Positions 1-16,305 are shown, counted from the stretch's first letter. The stretch: 64,000 nt of DNA from Ehretia macrophylla (GCA_037974665.1 CM075781.1:38099735-38163734), one strand, 5' to 3'. The notes: a model not told the origin generated them from the letters alone. Program-made: numbers and translations.

Positions 1-45
1 AAACGATGTCCCTAACTCACTAAGAATTAGCGACAGTATTTGGTG

Positions 46-793
46 ACTCTCTTAATAATTCGTGTATAATTAGAGATCTGGTTCTTCTGTTAGTAAATGC
101 ATCTCTGTTATATTCCAAACTCAACAGGTGTAACTCTACAATGGTATTTACTATTTAGTGATATGAAAATGAATGCTTTGGCAACCAAAATTTGACAGTT
201 ACCACATGGCAGAGTTATTAATTAGTACCACTAGCAATTCATGACGAAATTATGAACTATTTAGTTGAAACCAGTAATCATGCTTGTCACTTTGGTCATA
301 TAATCAATTGATAATACGCCATTCTTTCACTTTTCAGAATCAGCATAATTATAAACAATAGAATATGTCGTTGTACAGGAGGAAAAGGGAGTTTGGAGAA
401 GATCATCAAGGCTAAGATAATATTTCATATTCATAAGAAGGGAGACTCTCAACTCTGCTGATTCTATGTATTGTGTTTATTTTTATTGCATATTCGGGTG
501 TGATGGCCAACAACCCACACATCATAGTGGAGCCTCCACTCTTGCTTTTTCCATACAACGTAAGCTTTAGAACCTGCCTAAAATCTTTGTCAGATGCCAC
601 GCAGTTTCCGACCAAAACAAAAACACGCTTTGCCACGTACGAGCTATTCTGCTAAAAACAGAATTTAAAATCCGTATGTGGATAATGGATTCATGGGTAT
701 GCATAGTTTCCCACTAGTATATATAGACATGTTGGCCATTGTGTATAATCACCTTACTAAGAAGCTGTCTCTGACCTTGTGTTGTTTTTTTAA
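46..793 (+). promoter_or_regulatory. Upstream region of SCPL copy 1
   Basis: This stretch is homologous, in pieces, to the region upstream of SCPL copy 2, so it was duplicated with the gene. A TATA-like run lies at 718-725, about 70 bases before the ATG at 794. A block just above it (about 662-692, core CGTATGTGGATAATGGATTC) is almost identical in copy 2 (about 19142-19170), which suggests a shared core promoter. The site 285-310 is the uninterrupted version of the place where copy 2 carries two TIR elements. The TATA call is sequence inspection; conservation is seen directly. Confidence 0.6.
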
Positions 794-4690
<3,897 letters not shown>

Positions 4691-5120
4691 TAAGTTTGTC
4701 TGTAAAATAAATTTTGCTCCTAGTCGTGTCGTAGTTAAACGTTGTTTGCCACTGTTATATGGTTCTCTTTTCTCTGCTTTCATGAGTTTCTGAGAGCTCT
4801 TAGGCTTTCCCTACTGGAGAAGTACAACCTTGTTATCTTGTTTTGTTTGGCTATGTAGTTTGAAGAGAATAATTGCAGAGTTTTCATCCTCAAACTGGTT
4901 TCTGAACTACATATTATAAGCTCTTTTCTTCCAGCTCTATAAGGCTGAACAATACATTAATATACTTTTTGCTGTGTTCTTCATAAACCATCCTGATAAA
5001 GTTCGACAAGCACTATCTATTTACAATTTTTATTCTCTTTTGTGTTAGTGCAGTAAGGAATCTTATTAGAGTGCTTAAGACATCAGCATGCAAATATGAG
5101 TAGTTTTGTGTTATATTTCC
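4691..5120. other. 3' flank shared with SCPL copy 2
   Basis: This contains the 3' UTR and downstream DNA. Blocks such as GGCTGAACA and GACATCAGCA recur in order after copy 2 (23312-23955), showing that the duplication unit runs past the stop codon to about here. No gene is seen. Confidence 0.6.
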
Positions 5121-5293
5121 CGTGTCATGACATTGAAACCTTCATTCATGTCTGCGTTTTACAGCAATGATCCACCAGTATTGTTCCACTACTGCTTTTG
5201 TGTGACATTTTATCTCATATCGGTTCTGTATGAAATTTGTGTTCAGTTTATAATGTCTTGAGTTTATTATTACGGTCAATACGTACTTAAACA

Positions 5294-5494
5294 TTTTGGA
5301 TCAATTGATTAAGCTCAATATTTTGACCGGCCAATAATTGGACTTCACTAGTTGGATTGTGGTTTTGGATCAATTGATTAGGCTCATGGTATCGGCAACA
5401 GTGTGAGATTAACTCACTACCTGGATTGTGGTTTTGGACTAATTGATTAGGCCTAAAGTATCGACAGGCCAGTAGTTCGGCCGAGTAATTTTGT
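5294..5494. repeat. 69-bp tandem repeat, about 2.9 units
   Basis: Units begin at 5294, 5363 and 5432, each with TTTTGGA followed by AATTGATTA, and two units end in TGGATTGTGG. The spacing is exactly 69 bases both times, while the unit middles have diverged. The small open frame on the minus strand here is produced by the repeat. Confidence 0.8.
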
Positions 5495-6337
5495 GTTAAA
5501 GCTATATGCAAATTGTTTGAACATGCTACTTTCATTATAATAAAAGTTTGGCCACTGTTCTGAACTTTTCAAACTCTCAACTCATGTATATGGATTGTGG
5601 GTGTCCATATAGATAATACAAATTAGATTGTTTATTTTATATTGTTAACTCTTTTCATTGAGTTGGTACCTCCTGATTATGCCAATGTTAATTTTCAAAG
5701 TAATAAAAGTGAAAATGGATGATTGTACATGCCGTTGATTGTAAACCCCAAAATTTAAGTTAAGATTTTAAATACCAAAATCTTTGATCCAAATAAAAAA
5801 GTTATTAGTAACTTGTAATTTAGAAGGTGTAAAGAGTAACGTGATTTAAATACCGATATAATGCCAGTAAAACGAAGTATAGTAAATTGCCTCGATACCA
5901 CAAACTAGAGAATCAACATGAACCTACACAATTGAGCTACTAATTGCTATGACAACGTACAACAGAACAAGAACAAATGTAACAAGCAACAATACTACTA
6001 CTTACAAATAGAGACTTCAACTAAATTCTTAAACTAAAATTAACAGTAAGATTTGTGAAGCCTACATCATTGAAAAAAAAAAAAATCATAGATTTGTCTT
6101 AGTGAATGAATTTGGTAAGCATTGTACATAAAAATAGATTTAATTCAAAGGACAAATTGCACTACTGGTCCCTAAATTTGTCCAAAGTTGCAAAAAATCT
6201 ACTAACTTTTTTTTTTCTTTTTTATTGGTCCGAATCGCCTATTAAACTAATTTATTGCTTTATTTTATCAACTCATTTAGCTTTTATAGTTAATTCTAAC
6301 GGATTACATGCCATGTACTTCACACGCTTATTTTAGA
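5495..6337. other. Intergenic, no recognised feature
   Basis: AT-rich DNA with a short A tract at 6074-6086. The phrase GCACTACTGGTCCCTAAAT near 6160 resembles the edge of a plant TIR element, but no partner end was found. No gene is seen. Confidence 0.5.
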
Positions 6338-6854
6338 TGGACAAAAAAAGTAATTTCTTCATCCCATTCCAAAAGTGCCAATATTTTTCACCCATTTTTT
6401 ATATTTCTACAAATAGAAGCTTTGAACTCACGCCTAGATAACAATGTTTTTAGCATTTTGTGACATATAGTATCTAATGTCTAGAACCCGTTAATTAATG
6501 CAAAGTGTAGTCAGTGGCATATATATTTAATCTATTTGATGGTAGTGTGTGTTTAAGTTTTTCTCTTGTGTGTACTTTATCTGAAAAGATAGAAATTTTC
6601 TTCTACATGATTCGGAAGTGCGCACCGAAGAACAAATTATGGGCCTAATTAGAACAAATTATGTTCTTTAATGGCATATATATATCTAATATATTTGATG
6701 ATATTGTGTGTTTTAAGTCTTTCTCTTAGCATAAATCAAGGATAGACATGTTATTTAGGTCTGACTTTAATATATCTATATGCAAATTATTAAAAAAAAA
6801 TTGATAAAAATGTTGGCGCGTCTGGAATGGGATAAAAAATGACCTTTTTGTCCA
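6338..6854. mobile_element. Short TIR element (MITE-like)
   Basis: The left end TGGACAAAAAAAGTAATTTC is matched, reversed and complemented, by the right end around 6805-6854. The imperfect inverted repeat is about 50 bases long and includes TCCCATTCCA. There is no coding capacity. Two internal direct repeats occur near 6512 and 6672. No convincing target duplication was found, so the exact ends and superfamily stay open. Confidence 0.55.
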
Positions 6855-7735
6855 CTGAAACCATCGTGCAAAATACATGGTAAGCAATCCATTAAATTTA
6901 ATTGTAGAACACTTACTTGCCGAGCAAAAAATTTTAACTATAGAACAAATAGAGCACTAATATAAACAAAACAAAAAAGAAAAGACTATTGGCAATTTGA
7001 AATAACAAAAAATTTAATAAGTGATTTGAAAGTCTAGACAAATTTAATTGTCGATATCACAGTTTACCCTAATTCAAACTACTCTGAGGATCTCTCATTA
7101 GACCATGTTAAGATGTCATTGCAAACAGTTTCAACATTCTCCTTGGTCTTTGTAAGTAGGAGAAGTGTCAATTGTTTAATTTATAAGTATGTATTATTGA
7201 TTTGAATAATAACTTGGTTAAATATTTTGAGTCAGTTAATTTGACACTTAAATAGTTATTTGCCTAAGTTTACAAAATCAATCTCATTTGTAGTCTGAGG
7301 TTCTGGGTTGAGGCATGTGCTACACTACAAAAGCAGGGGTTTTGGTTAATTTGGTGCCCTGGAGTGTATAATACTATTCTTTTGATGAATTAAGTTACAA
7401 TTTGAAACGTCTAATTAAGTTTATATTTTCCAACAGTTAAAATTTTAATTCAAGTGGTCACTTAATATAGAATACTTCCAAAAAAAGTACAAAAGTCTTG
7501 TTATCATTATCCTGTTTATCAAGTGCATTGTTAAAATCACATTAAAAATTTTAAATTAATTAAATATACACTTTGTGTCGAATCTTCTGGGTAGTGACCT
7601 TTGTGATGTTATTAAGTGACATTTACTTTCTTTAGTTTCTTTTTTGTGTTGGGTACGGGTAAGAGTAATACTAGATGTTACTCTATTTTTATTATTCAAT
7701 TATCACATCCAATTTGTATTCCTAGTCGGTATTAA
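6855..7735. other. Intergenic, no recognised feature
   Basis: AT-rich spacer. No reading frame with recognisable protein similarity, no inverted-repeat ends and no RNA gene were found by eye. Confidence 0.5.
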
Positions 7736-9425
7736 GGCCAGCCCGGCCCAGTTCAACCCGTATGAGTTATGGGTCGAGAAAACTAAGTTCGGCTCGGCAC
7801 TTATGTTTAGTAGGCTAGGCTGAATTAGACTCATTTTTCAAAATACAAGACCCAGCTTGGCCCACAAGCCGCTACCATGGGTCACAAGCTGGGCTGGGCT
7901 AGCTCAGTTTTTTAACTTAAACTTAACTTTTTCAAAGAAAGTTAATTTAACGAATAACGAGATACAAATAGATTGATAATATTAAATGATAAAATATTAC
8001 ATAATAAACTACAAGTTCACGAGATACGAGTACATTATAATACTTAAGAATAGAGAATTGAAAGAAAGAAGATTGATTTAGAGTGAGAATAATAAAAAAT
8101 GGTTAAGGGTTTATAGGAATTGTTAGGTGATTAAATTGTAAACAAAAACTTAAAAGGATTTTTTTTTTTTTTTTTTTAACTAAGTAACCTTTGGGATCGG
8201 TATGCCAATGACTACTAAGTAATTATTGCAGACTTAAGTTATTCTATAATTTTCTTCTTTAACTTTGACTTTATTATTATTATTATTAAAGTTGCAACAA
8301 CAACTTAAAAGTTGCACTTCAAGTTGTTGTGCAACTTTCAATAAGTATCTTGTAATCGTTGCAATTTTTTCCTTTAATATCAATTTAAAAAAAATAAAAT
8401 TACTATTTGTTATTATTAATTTATTTTTAAAAAATAGTTACTGCGAGTTGCTATTTTTTATTATAGTTATTATCTTTTAAAAGTAGCTTTTGCAATTACA
8501 ATGCGACGACTTGTTGGCTACTATTTGAAATTTATTTATGTCTTTACTTCGTAAAATGTAGACTTTCAATTAATTTTTTTTCTAAAACAACTGTTGGTTG
8601 TAATTTGTTGCAAACTTGTAATGATGCATTCTTACATTGCTTAAGCCTTGATGCATACTATTTCAATTTTTTTAAATTTATAAGTGGGCTTGAATTGTGC
8701 TTGATTTGTGATGGGCTCGAGTTGGGCCTATGCTGTGCTCGAGCTAGGTTAGACTAGACTTCGAGATGGGCTGGGCTGGGCCAGGCCTGTGTCGAAATAA
8801 GCCAGAGCTCAAATAGGCCGGATCAAAAATTAAATGACCCAACTCAACCCACCAATATCAATTTAAAAAAAATAAAATTACTATTTGTTATTATTAATTT
8901 ATTTTTAAAAAATAGTTACTGCGAGTTGCTATTTTTTATTAGAGTTATTATCTTTTAAAAGTAGCTTTTGCAATTACAATGCAACGACTTGTTGGCTACT
9001 ATTTGAAATTTATTTATGTCTTTACTTCGTAAAATGTAGACTTTCAATTAATTTTTTTTCTAAAACAACTGTTGGTTGTAATTTGTTGCAAACTTGTAAT
9101 GATGCATTCTTACATTGCTTAAGCCTTGATGCATACTATTTCAATTTTTTTAAATTTATAAGTGGGCTTGAATTGTGCTTGATTTGTGATGGGCTCGAGT
9201 TGGGCCTATGCTGTGCTCGAGCTAGGTTAGACTAGACTTCGAGATGGGTTGGGCTGGGCCAAGCCTGTGTCGAAATAAGCCAGAGCTCAAATGGGCCGGA
9301 TCAAAAATTAAATGACCCAACTCAGCCCATCTATATGTGATGGGTTAGGCCAAGTTGAGTCTACTTTTAACTGGGTTGGGTTGGGTCCAAATTTTAGTAT
9401 GCTGGGCCTGTGTTAGTCCAATCCA
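7736..9425. repeat. GGCCCA/GGGCTGGG-rich repeat, probably a decayed transposon
   Basis: Both edges are rich in GGCCCA, GGGCTGGG and AACCCA words in opposing orientation (7736-7920 and 9150-9425), with an AT-rich centre. This is the look of an old TIR element, but clear termini and a target duplication were not found. A recent internal tandem duplication (8376-9330) is listed separately. No transposase is seen. Confidence 0.4.
8376..9330. repeat. 478-bp tandem duplication, two nearly identical copies
   Basis: Copy A is 8376-8853 and copy B is 8854 to about 9330. Each starts with AATATCAATTTAAAAAAAAT and ends with GACCCAACTCA. Only a handful of substitutions are visible (for example ATTATAG/ATTAGAG, GCGACG/GCAACG, GGCTGGG/GGTTGGG), so the duplication is recent or kept alike by conversion. 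Confidence 0.9.
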
Positions 9426-10486
9426 AATATCCTCTGTAGTTGACATGTTAAAAGAAAAGAGAGAATTAGAAACTTTCTTAAGTTAGTTTTGAATGACTCT
9501 TGAAATCACCCTGTAAAATGGATATGCAGAGTGTTGAGTTGGGTCATTTAATTTCCTTGTCTTCATTGATTAATTTCTTATCTTTCCTTCAAAACCATGC
9601 AGAAAAAAAAATAATGTTATTTGGTGATAATATCCTCTTGATCTTCTGCTTTATATTTGAAAGCTTTGCGTATTCGAATTTTGCTCGACTAATCTACGAA
9701 CCAAAATTAAAGATCGAGTAAAACTCAAATGACCCTGAGAGGACTTGAGCTTCTCCTTTCTACTTTATTAAAGTGCTTTTCTTTTACCTTGATTTCAAAG
9801 GCTTACTTTACATGCCCTGTTGGTTCTAGATGATCAAGTTTGAATTGCTTAACTTGTTCAACCTTGAACAGGTAATATATATATTCTTTCTAAAATAATG
9901 TTCACGTTGTTGATTGAATAAGTATACTGAAACAGAGTGCCAAGATGAATTACATCACAAACTTCTCAAGTGCGACCGCTGACAAGGATTGTCTTTCCCC
10001 TCAAGCTCAGAATAAACCAATGCTTTTTTGGAAAGTGAAAACATTATTATGGGCTGCAATACAAGAACTTGTCATGGGATCACTTTCTTGTACTATTCTC
10101 GCCCAAGCAAGCTTAACTTCGGACTTTTAATGAGATCTGATGCATTAGTGCTGTTGGTATGATCGCACCCCACACCAATGCTTTTGTAACGACGATGATG
10201 GTTTATAATCAAAGGATTAGCGGATTTGCTGGGTAAAGTTATCTTCTCTAGCCTTATCTAATGTTTAGGATTGTGTATAGAGTAGGATAAAGATAACCAT
10301 TTCCGTTTTATAGCCCACATGAATGAAAAAAATGAACCTCTAACAGATTAATGCATATTGTGGAATCAATTTTATCTGTTCTTAAATCTGGTGTGTCCCA
10401 CATGATAGGAAGCTTTTGCAGAATGGAAAAACATAAAAACTATTTATAGGTCAACATGTGCTTGTCGAATTTTAATGATTCAAAAG
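9426..10486. other. Intergenic with one unrecognised small reading frame
   Basis: A 61-codon frame starting with Met at 9945 (to 10130, plus strand) reads plausibly as protein, but I recognise no family and see no flanking splice structure that would extend it. It may be chance or a remnant exon. The rest shows no feature. Confidence 0.4.
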
Positions 10487-11937
10487 TGTTAAACAAAAAA
10501 AAAAAAAAATTGAAAACATATGTGGACATGAATAATAATAGGAGTTATCACCAACGGTGGTTCTAAAAGAGAGGAAGACCAAAACGACTATATATTGTAG
10601 TATTCGATATATTTTAAAGTACAATAGAAGTGTCTATTTATAAGCTACAAAACTTGATGAACAAGAATAATAAACTCAAATAATAGGAAACTTAATCTAA
10701 TAAGAAAACTTGTAATTGTATTAATTTAATCATAAATTAATGTTCCATTCATGTAATTATACCAAAATCTAAATTCTTTCAACAGCCTGCCTCAAACTCA
10801 AATAGAGAAACTTGAGTTTGCTAACTGAATTGCCAAGGTGACTTGAAGTCATTGCCAATATCCTCAACGAAATACGCACCAAGTTAAAAGAATGAAAAAG
10901 AAGCAGTCTTGAAGACTAATACCCAGAAGAAAAATTTAGAAAACCAATGCTCGAATGCCAAAAAAAGAAGAACTAATGCCCAAAGGCCAAACTTTCGGAG
11001 ACCCAAATGCCTGAAGACCCAAAACCCAAATACTAATGACATAAAAAGATGGCGAAAATCCACTACACTAATGCCCAAATTCAAGGTTCAACAAGAACAT
11101 CCAAAACTTCAAGAACACCAAATTTGGCAAAACAAACTGCAAAGTCATATCTAACTTGTTGAAAAAACTCCAATAACACCCAGAACATCTTCATGTCATC
11201 CTCAGTATCTAAACTTGGACTCTGATATCATGTTAAAAAAAAAAAAAAGAACTAATGCCCTAAGGCCAAACTCTGAAGACCCAAATGCCCGAAGGCCCAA
11301 AACCCAAATATTAATGACACAAAAAGATGACGAAAATCCATTACACTAATGCCAAATTCAAGGCTCAACAAGAACACCCAAAACTTCAAAAATACCAAAT
11401 TCGGCAAAACAAACTGCAAAGTCATATCTTGCTTGTTGAAAAAACTCCAATAACACCCAGAACATCTTCATGTCATGCCCAATATTTAAACTTGGGATCT
11501 GATACCATGTTAAAAAAAAAAAAGAACTAATGCCCCAACGCCAAACGTTCGAAGACCCAAATGCTCGAAGGCCCAAATTGCTCGAAGGCCCAAAACCCAA
11601 ATACTAATGACACAAAAAGATGACAAAAGTCCACTACACTAATGCCCAAATTCAAGGCTCAACAAGAACACCCAAAATTTCAAGAACACCAAATTCGGCA
11701 AAACAAACTGCAAAGTCAAATCTAGCTTATTGAAAAAACTCTAATAACACCCAGAACATCTTCATGTCATGCCCAGTATCTAAAATTGGGATAAGATACC
11801 ATGCTATAAAAAAAAAAAAAAAAAAGACTGATAACATATGCAGAAGCAAACAATAATAGGAGCCGCCACCAACTGTGGCTCTAAAAAAGAGGAAGACCAA
11901 AACGATTACATATTAAATTATTCAATATATCGTAAAG
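10487..11937 (-). mobile_element. Non-autonomous LTR retrotransposon remnant (TRIM/LARD-like)
   Basis: Read on the minus strand. A complete 3' LTR spans 10784-10487; it starts TGTTGAAAG, ends TTAACA and is preceded by a purine-rich tract. A partial 5' LTR (11937-11802) matches its last ~135 bases, including the words shared near 10560-10620 and 11880-11937. Between them are about 1 kb of leader-like DNA in three units and no gag-pol coding. The primer-binding site TGGTATCAGA, typical of an initiator-Met tRNA primer, follows the LTR end. The short internal frames here are by-products of the repeats. Structure is seen; the class is inferred. Confidence 0.65.
10957..11801 (-). repeat. Triplicated leader unit with LTR-end/PBS junctions
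   Basis: Three direct units lie at about 10957-11230, 11231-11508 and 11509-11801 (278 and 293 bases between junctions). On the minus strand each upstream junction reads poly(T)-AACA or TAGCA, followed by TGGTATC or TGATATC, so an LTR-like terminus plus primer-binding site is repeated, not just internal sequence. Confidence 0.75.
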
Positions 11938-12073
11938 CCTTTGATGGAATTATTTTGAGTTTGAAGGATTTTTTTTTTTTTTCTTTGCAAAGTACGCAAA
12001 ACAGTTTGAAGGATTTGTTAAGATAAGGTAGTATAAAAAGAGAGTCTGCACCAGATTCACAAGTTCCAATCAA

Positions 12074-12230
12074 CTGCATCATGTGTATGATACCAAACCA
12101 TAGTCCATTGAAACCATGGACCGAAGAATGTCAAAATCTGTTGCAACATAATCCTGGTATCCGTGTGGTGAAAATTTATAGAGAAGTGAATAAGTATGCA
12201 GATTGGCTAATCAATTTTGGTCTTGGTTAA
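12074..12230 (+). pseudogene. LINE-type RNase H domain fragment
   Basis: The frame ending at TAA 12228-12230 encodes a C-terminal piece with KIYREVNKYADWLINFG. This matches the end of the plant RNase H-like (RVT_3) domain found at the C terminus of LINE-type reverse transcriptases, where the pattern is YREGN..AD.LAN.G. No upstream reverse transcriptase is present, so this is a truncated relic. Similarity is from memory of the family; a short match warrants moderate confidence. Confidence 0.5.
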
Positions 12231-14563
12231 TCACTCAGGGAATATTATATAGAATATGCTCTAATAACATTGATGACTCTATATACAAGTGAAAGGAATC
12301 TTCCCCTCAAATAATTTTTGGTTCGTTATCATCAACTAAGCCTCTAATCAAAATCAAAAAAAGGAAAAGAGTCCGTTCTTTCCCTTCACAAGCAGTATTT
12401 GGAAATAACAGATGAAATATTCTCCATACAATCTAGAAGAATTTCAGCTATTAGGGACTAGTGGAAGTACCTAGGAATGCTTTATTAATTTAACTCGAAA
12501 TGCGGAGCAGCTTTTGTTCAAGTGTTCCAGTATATTAATTCTAAAATACCATTTTCAAAAAGAAGCCTAGAATATTAATATACTTCTGTCATTCGCGTTA
12601 AATTTTAAGAATACATTAGTTTGGGAGAAGGAAATCATTCAAGCCTTTGGTTGTCGACTATTAAAAATAATAAATAATATAATAAATATCTCTCTAATAG
12701 TTTAAATTTTTAGATGAGGTGATCACTTAACAACATCATCAAAAATTTATTCAGTACTTTAAATGATAGAATATGAAAACAATAATTCCAAATTTAGCGC
12801 TTTGTCGGATTATTTTTATCCTACTTCTGTTGGCATATCAGAATGACTTCCATGAACATAGTCTCTGCTTATTATGTTGCATACTTATAAATCAATGAAT
12901 GGCTCTCATAGGTCGTGTATATAGATGTAGCATGTTATAAAAGTATTGAATGTTTTTACTGATAGGGAATCTTCAGTTGAGCTTTGAAATTCCAGAGAGT
13001 AATTTGAACTTTGAAGGTGAAATCTTTAGTTAACATTGTTCATTGGATATGTGGGTTCAAAAGGAGGGGCATACTTCATCTTTTAAAAATGGATGCAAGA
13101 TCATCTTATATTATGCTAGAAAACGTAAAAGCTGTTAACAATCGGATTTTATCCTAAAATCAATTGGTGCCTGATGGAGTACGTAGTCTAGAATCTTATA
13201 AAATACTTTTGAAATTTCTAATTTTTTGATGTGATTAAGTGTATATTTTAACAAAAGTAATTGCGCAACATGACATGCTGATAGATTCTTGGATTTTCTT
13301 GCTTCTGAAGTGGCCCAAGATCAATAGGAATGACAATGTCAATCACCAGAATAGTCTCACCATAACCACAAATAGATAGTGGCTTGTAATTATCATAGTA
13401 TACTTGAACTTAGTGATGCAAGAAAGATATGCAGCATCCCTGATTTAGATTGAGAAAGATCTAAATGGTGGTAAAAAGTGCCAAAAGAGATTGATCTGAT
13501 ACATGAGGGAAACAGGCCTAGTTTCACTACCCTTTACCTCTCGGATTATAAAACACTATCATCTGAATTTTTCGTACAGTAAGAGAGGGAAGGAGCTAGA
13601 GTAGATGCACGAAAGTTTAGAATTTTCGTAATGACTAGAGTAAGTCTTTTGATGATGCTCCATCTATTTTAACGGTAAATTTAATCCAAAATATTAGGGA
13701 GTTTATTGTCACGTGCTGACAAAGACTCATGATTCGGGCGCTGAGTTAGGTAGTCTCTAGCCACACGGGATGTACTTATGCCTGTTATTTACTAACATGT
13801 GATATTCATGATTTATGTAAATATCTACAACGGACGATTATGGATTTGTTGTGTTTTGTTTTTTTATGATTGTGGACCCGGTGTGATTGGCTGGTCCCGT
13901 CCTTAGCCTCGGGGAATTGAGCACGACACAGGTTGGTCTGCACTCGACCTATGAAATTATGCTCAAGATGTTAAGGAAATTGAACCTTTCTACACAAATA
14001 TGATCTCAAACACCAAGGATTCTATCATTTCTTTTTAATTTTTAATTTTTATGTAAGTTGCACATAAATATTTGGGTAATCTTGATACGATTCCTCCTCA
14101 ATTTTCAATTTAGTCTAAGTTGGAATCCAAGTCATAAATCACAATCAAGTTGGTTTCATGTATTCATCAATCTTTCATCTCCTTGGCTTAAAAGATTAAA
14201 GATTCACAAGCCACAAGGTTCAGCAAAAAAACCTCTCTTTTTTGTCCTGATGATAAGATTCCAAAGAATAGAATAACTTTATTGTTTATTAAAAGTACCA
14301 CCAGTTTGAAATTATACTGAAATGTCTTTTCGCTTGGCACTTTCATGACATGAAAACTAACTAGCAAATATATGGCCAATTTGCATAACCTACAAAAGAA
14401 AAACAGCCCTTCCCTTCATATCCTTCTCTTGGAATTTCTTTTTTGTGAGGGCCCGAATAGGCCGTAGCCGAATGTAAGACTAACCTCTTTCTCTCGTTCA
14501 CTTTGACACAGTAAGTTTGACTTGTCAGATACCTCACGACGTCTAACCTATGAGCACAGTTTT
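12231..14563. other. Intergenic, no recognised gene
   Basis: This is 2.3 kb of AT-rich spacer. A more GC-rich stretch at about 13700-13945 (with GGACCCGGTGTGATTGG) looks like old LTR material, but no ends can be set. No other feature was found. Confidence 0.4.
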
Positions 14564-15648
14564 TGTTAGAATATGTGTAGTATAAGTATGGATAAGATTC
14601 AAGGCAATAGAGAAAATTCGTCCAATTGACAAAGATCTGTAACTAATGAAAACGACCGAAGCAACTACTTGGTGAAAAACAACCCTGTTACACGTGATAT
14701 TGCAATATTAACTGAAATATTAATTCAATCATAGACCGTTAGCAATCTGTTTCTTGTTTGGTCAGTTTGCTCCACTTAATGTTCCAACATAAGTAGTAAC
14801 AGTAAACAACAATAGAAATAATAAAGTTGTAACAGAAAATAAGAACACCAAGATTTAACATGGTTCAACTGTGCGGTCTACGTCCACGGGACCTCCCCTG
14901 ATCCAACAAACCTGTTCATTAAGAAATAACAAGTTACAACATCAATAGACTTACACAACTAAAAACTCCCTCTTGACATTTGATGCCTTGATGATGAACT
15001 CCTCAATGAACTTCAGTTTGGTGAGCTCCCCTCGACTTGTAACGTTCTCTCCCGAGAATAACACTTTCTTCTCCCGAAGAATGAATGCGAGATCCCCTCA
15101 ACTTGCAACGTTCTCTCATGAGAACTACACCTTCTTCTCCGAAAGAATAAATAAAGAAGATAATAATCTAATCACTCAAAGACTCATATAATTCGCTCAT
15201 GACTCACTGTCAAAACGTACAAAATTGCAACACTTAATACAATCAAAGACTATAACACAAATCGTGTTATAACATAATATGGAACACTGGACAAAACTCA
15301 TTTATATTTTCTTTGTCGTTCTCTGTCTGCCTCAGTTTTTGCTACGACCTCTGCTTCATATTTATACCCAAATGTCTTCATATCAACACGTCTTGGGCTG
15401 CAAGAAAAATCTCATATCATAAACTTTATTCTTCATTTCCTTGTGAATATGCAATAAATGTCATTCCTTAATTAGCACATATCTTCTTCTCATATAGTAA
15501 GTTACTATAAGATTTTTCCGGCACAATATAAAAGGTAAAAGCACAAGTATGGTAATATCATAAATTTTGCAAAACACAGCTAATCAATAATTGCCTTAAT
15601 AATCTCCAATCAATTAATCAATCGCCAATCAATCTAATTGCCTTAACA
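14564..15648 (-). mobile_element. Ty1/copia solo LTR, same family as the element at 57475
   Basis: On the minus strand it begins TGTTAAGGCAATTAG and ends ATTCTAACA. It aligns along its length with the LTR at 57475-58465, including the GGTTGAAC, GGGAGGTCC and TCTCGGGAGAGAAC blocks. It is flanked by GTTTT and ATTTT, a 4/5 match to a 5-bp target duplication. No internal retrotransposon sequence adjoins either side, so it is a solo LTR made by LTR-LTR recombination. It sits just upstream of the SCPL copy 2 duplication unit. Confidence 0.8.
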
Positions 15649-15854
15649 ATTTTATTCTGCATGATATGTTGTCATGTTGATTGTTCCAATGTTTTACTAG
15701 CAACCATTCTCCTGTTAATGTTAGCAGAAAATATTCCTATTGTAATTTATATTCAACTTCAGCTATATTGTTTGTAATTGCTGTTTTCTAGAAATTCATT
15801 TTTGTATTTCCTAGAACTCTCTTAATAATTCATGCATATGTAAGTGATCGGGTG

Positions 15855-16015
15855 TAATATCCTATATCGGTGGGAGATTGTATATTTTAGTAGTTTATAA
15901 TTGGGTGTTGCGAGTATAAGAAATAAGTTGGGTTAAACATTTTAAGCTAATAGAAAAGAGGTTCAAGTAATTATTTCTTATACTTACAACGCTAGTACTA
16001 TCACGTGATATCGGA
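15855..16015 (+). repeat. Dispersed ~165-bp repeat, copy 1 of 3
   Basis: Signature CCTATATCGGTGGGAGATTG, then TTTATAATTGGGTGTTG and AGAGGTTCAAGTAATTATTT. Related copies lie at about 16385-16550 (opposite strand) and 22650-22800. The 'CCTATATCGGTGGGAGAT' opening recalls small plant LTR elements, but no class can be proven here. Confidence 0.55.
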
Positions 16016-16064
16016 TTCTTCTATTAGTAAATGCATCTCTTTGTTACATCCCAAACTTGAAGAG

Positions 16065-16305
16065 TGTAGTTCAAGAATTGTATATAGTACGAGTAATTAT
16101 TTCTTATGCTTATAACACCAGTCTTATTTGCGAGTTTGGGATTTTGTAGTTCAAGAATTGAAATTTGACAGAATTGTATTTAGCAGTGGTGGGATTTGGG
16201 CTCGGAGCATGGCATGTAGTTGAAGAATTGTATTTAGCAGTAGTGGAACTCGGATACATGTAGTTCAAGGATTGTATTTAGCAGTGGCAGAACTGGGATT
16301 CTGAG
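16065..16305. repeat. Degenerate tandem repeat upstream of SCPL copy 2
   Basis: The phrase TGTAGTTCAAGAATTG, followed by TATTTAGCAGTGG, recurs about four times with changes (16071, 16147, 16222, 16259 regions). It lies in the upstream region of copy 2 and is absent from copy 1. Confidence 0.6.

Noticed and set aside
7736..9425. Telomere-like or rDNA-related GGGCTGGG array
   Set aside because: The motifs are irregular, in opposing orientation at two edges, and match neither telomere repeat nor rRNA; a decayed transposon is more likely.
10957..11801. CRISPR-like or satellite array
   Set aside because: The three ~280-bp units have LTR ends and primer sites and are flanked by LTR copies; spacing and length do not suit a CRISPR or satellite array.
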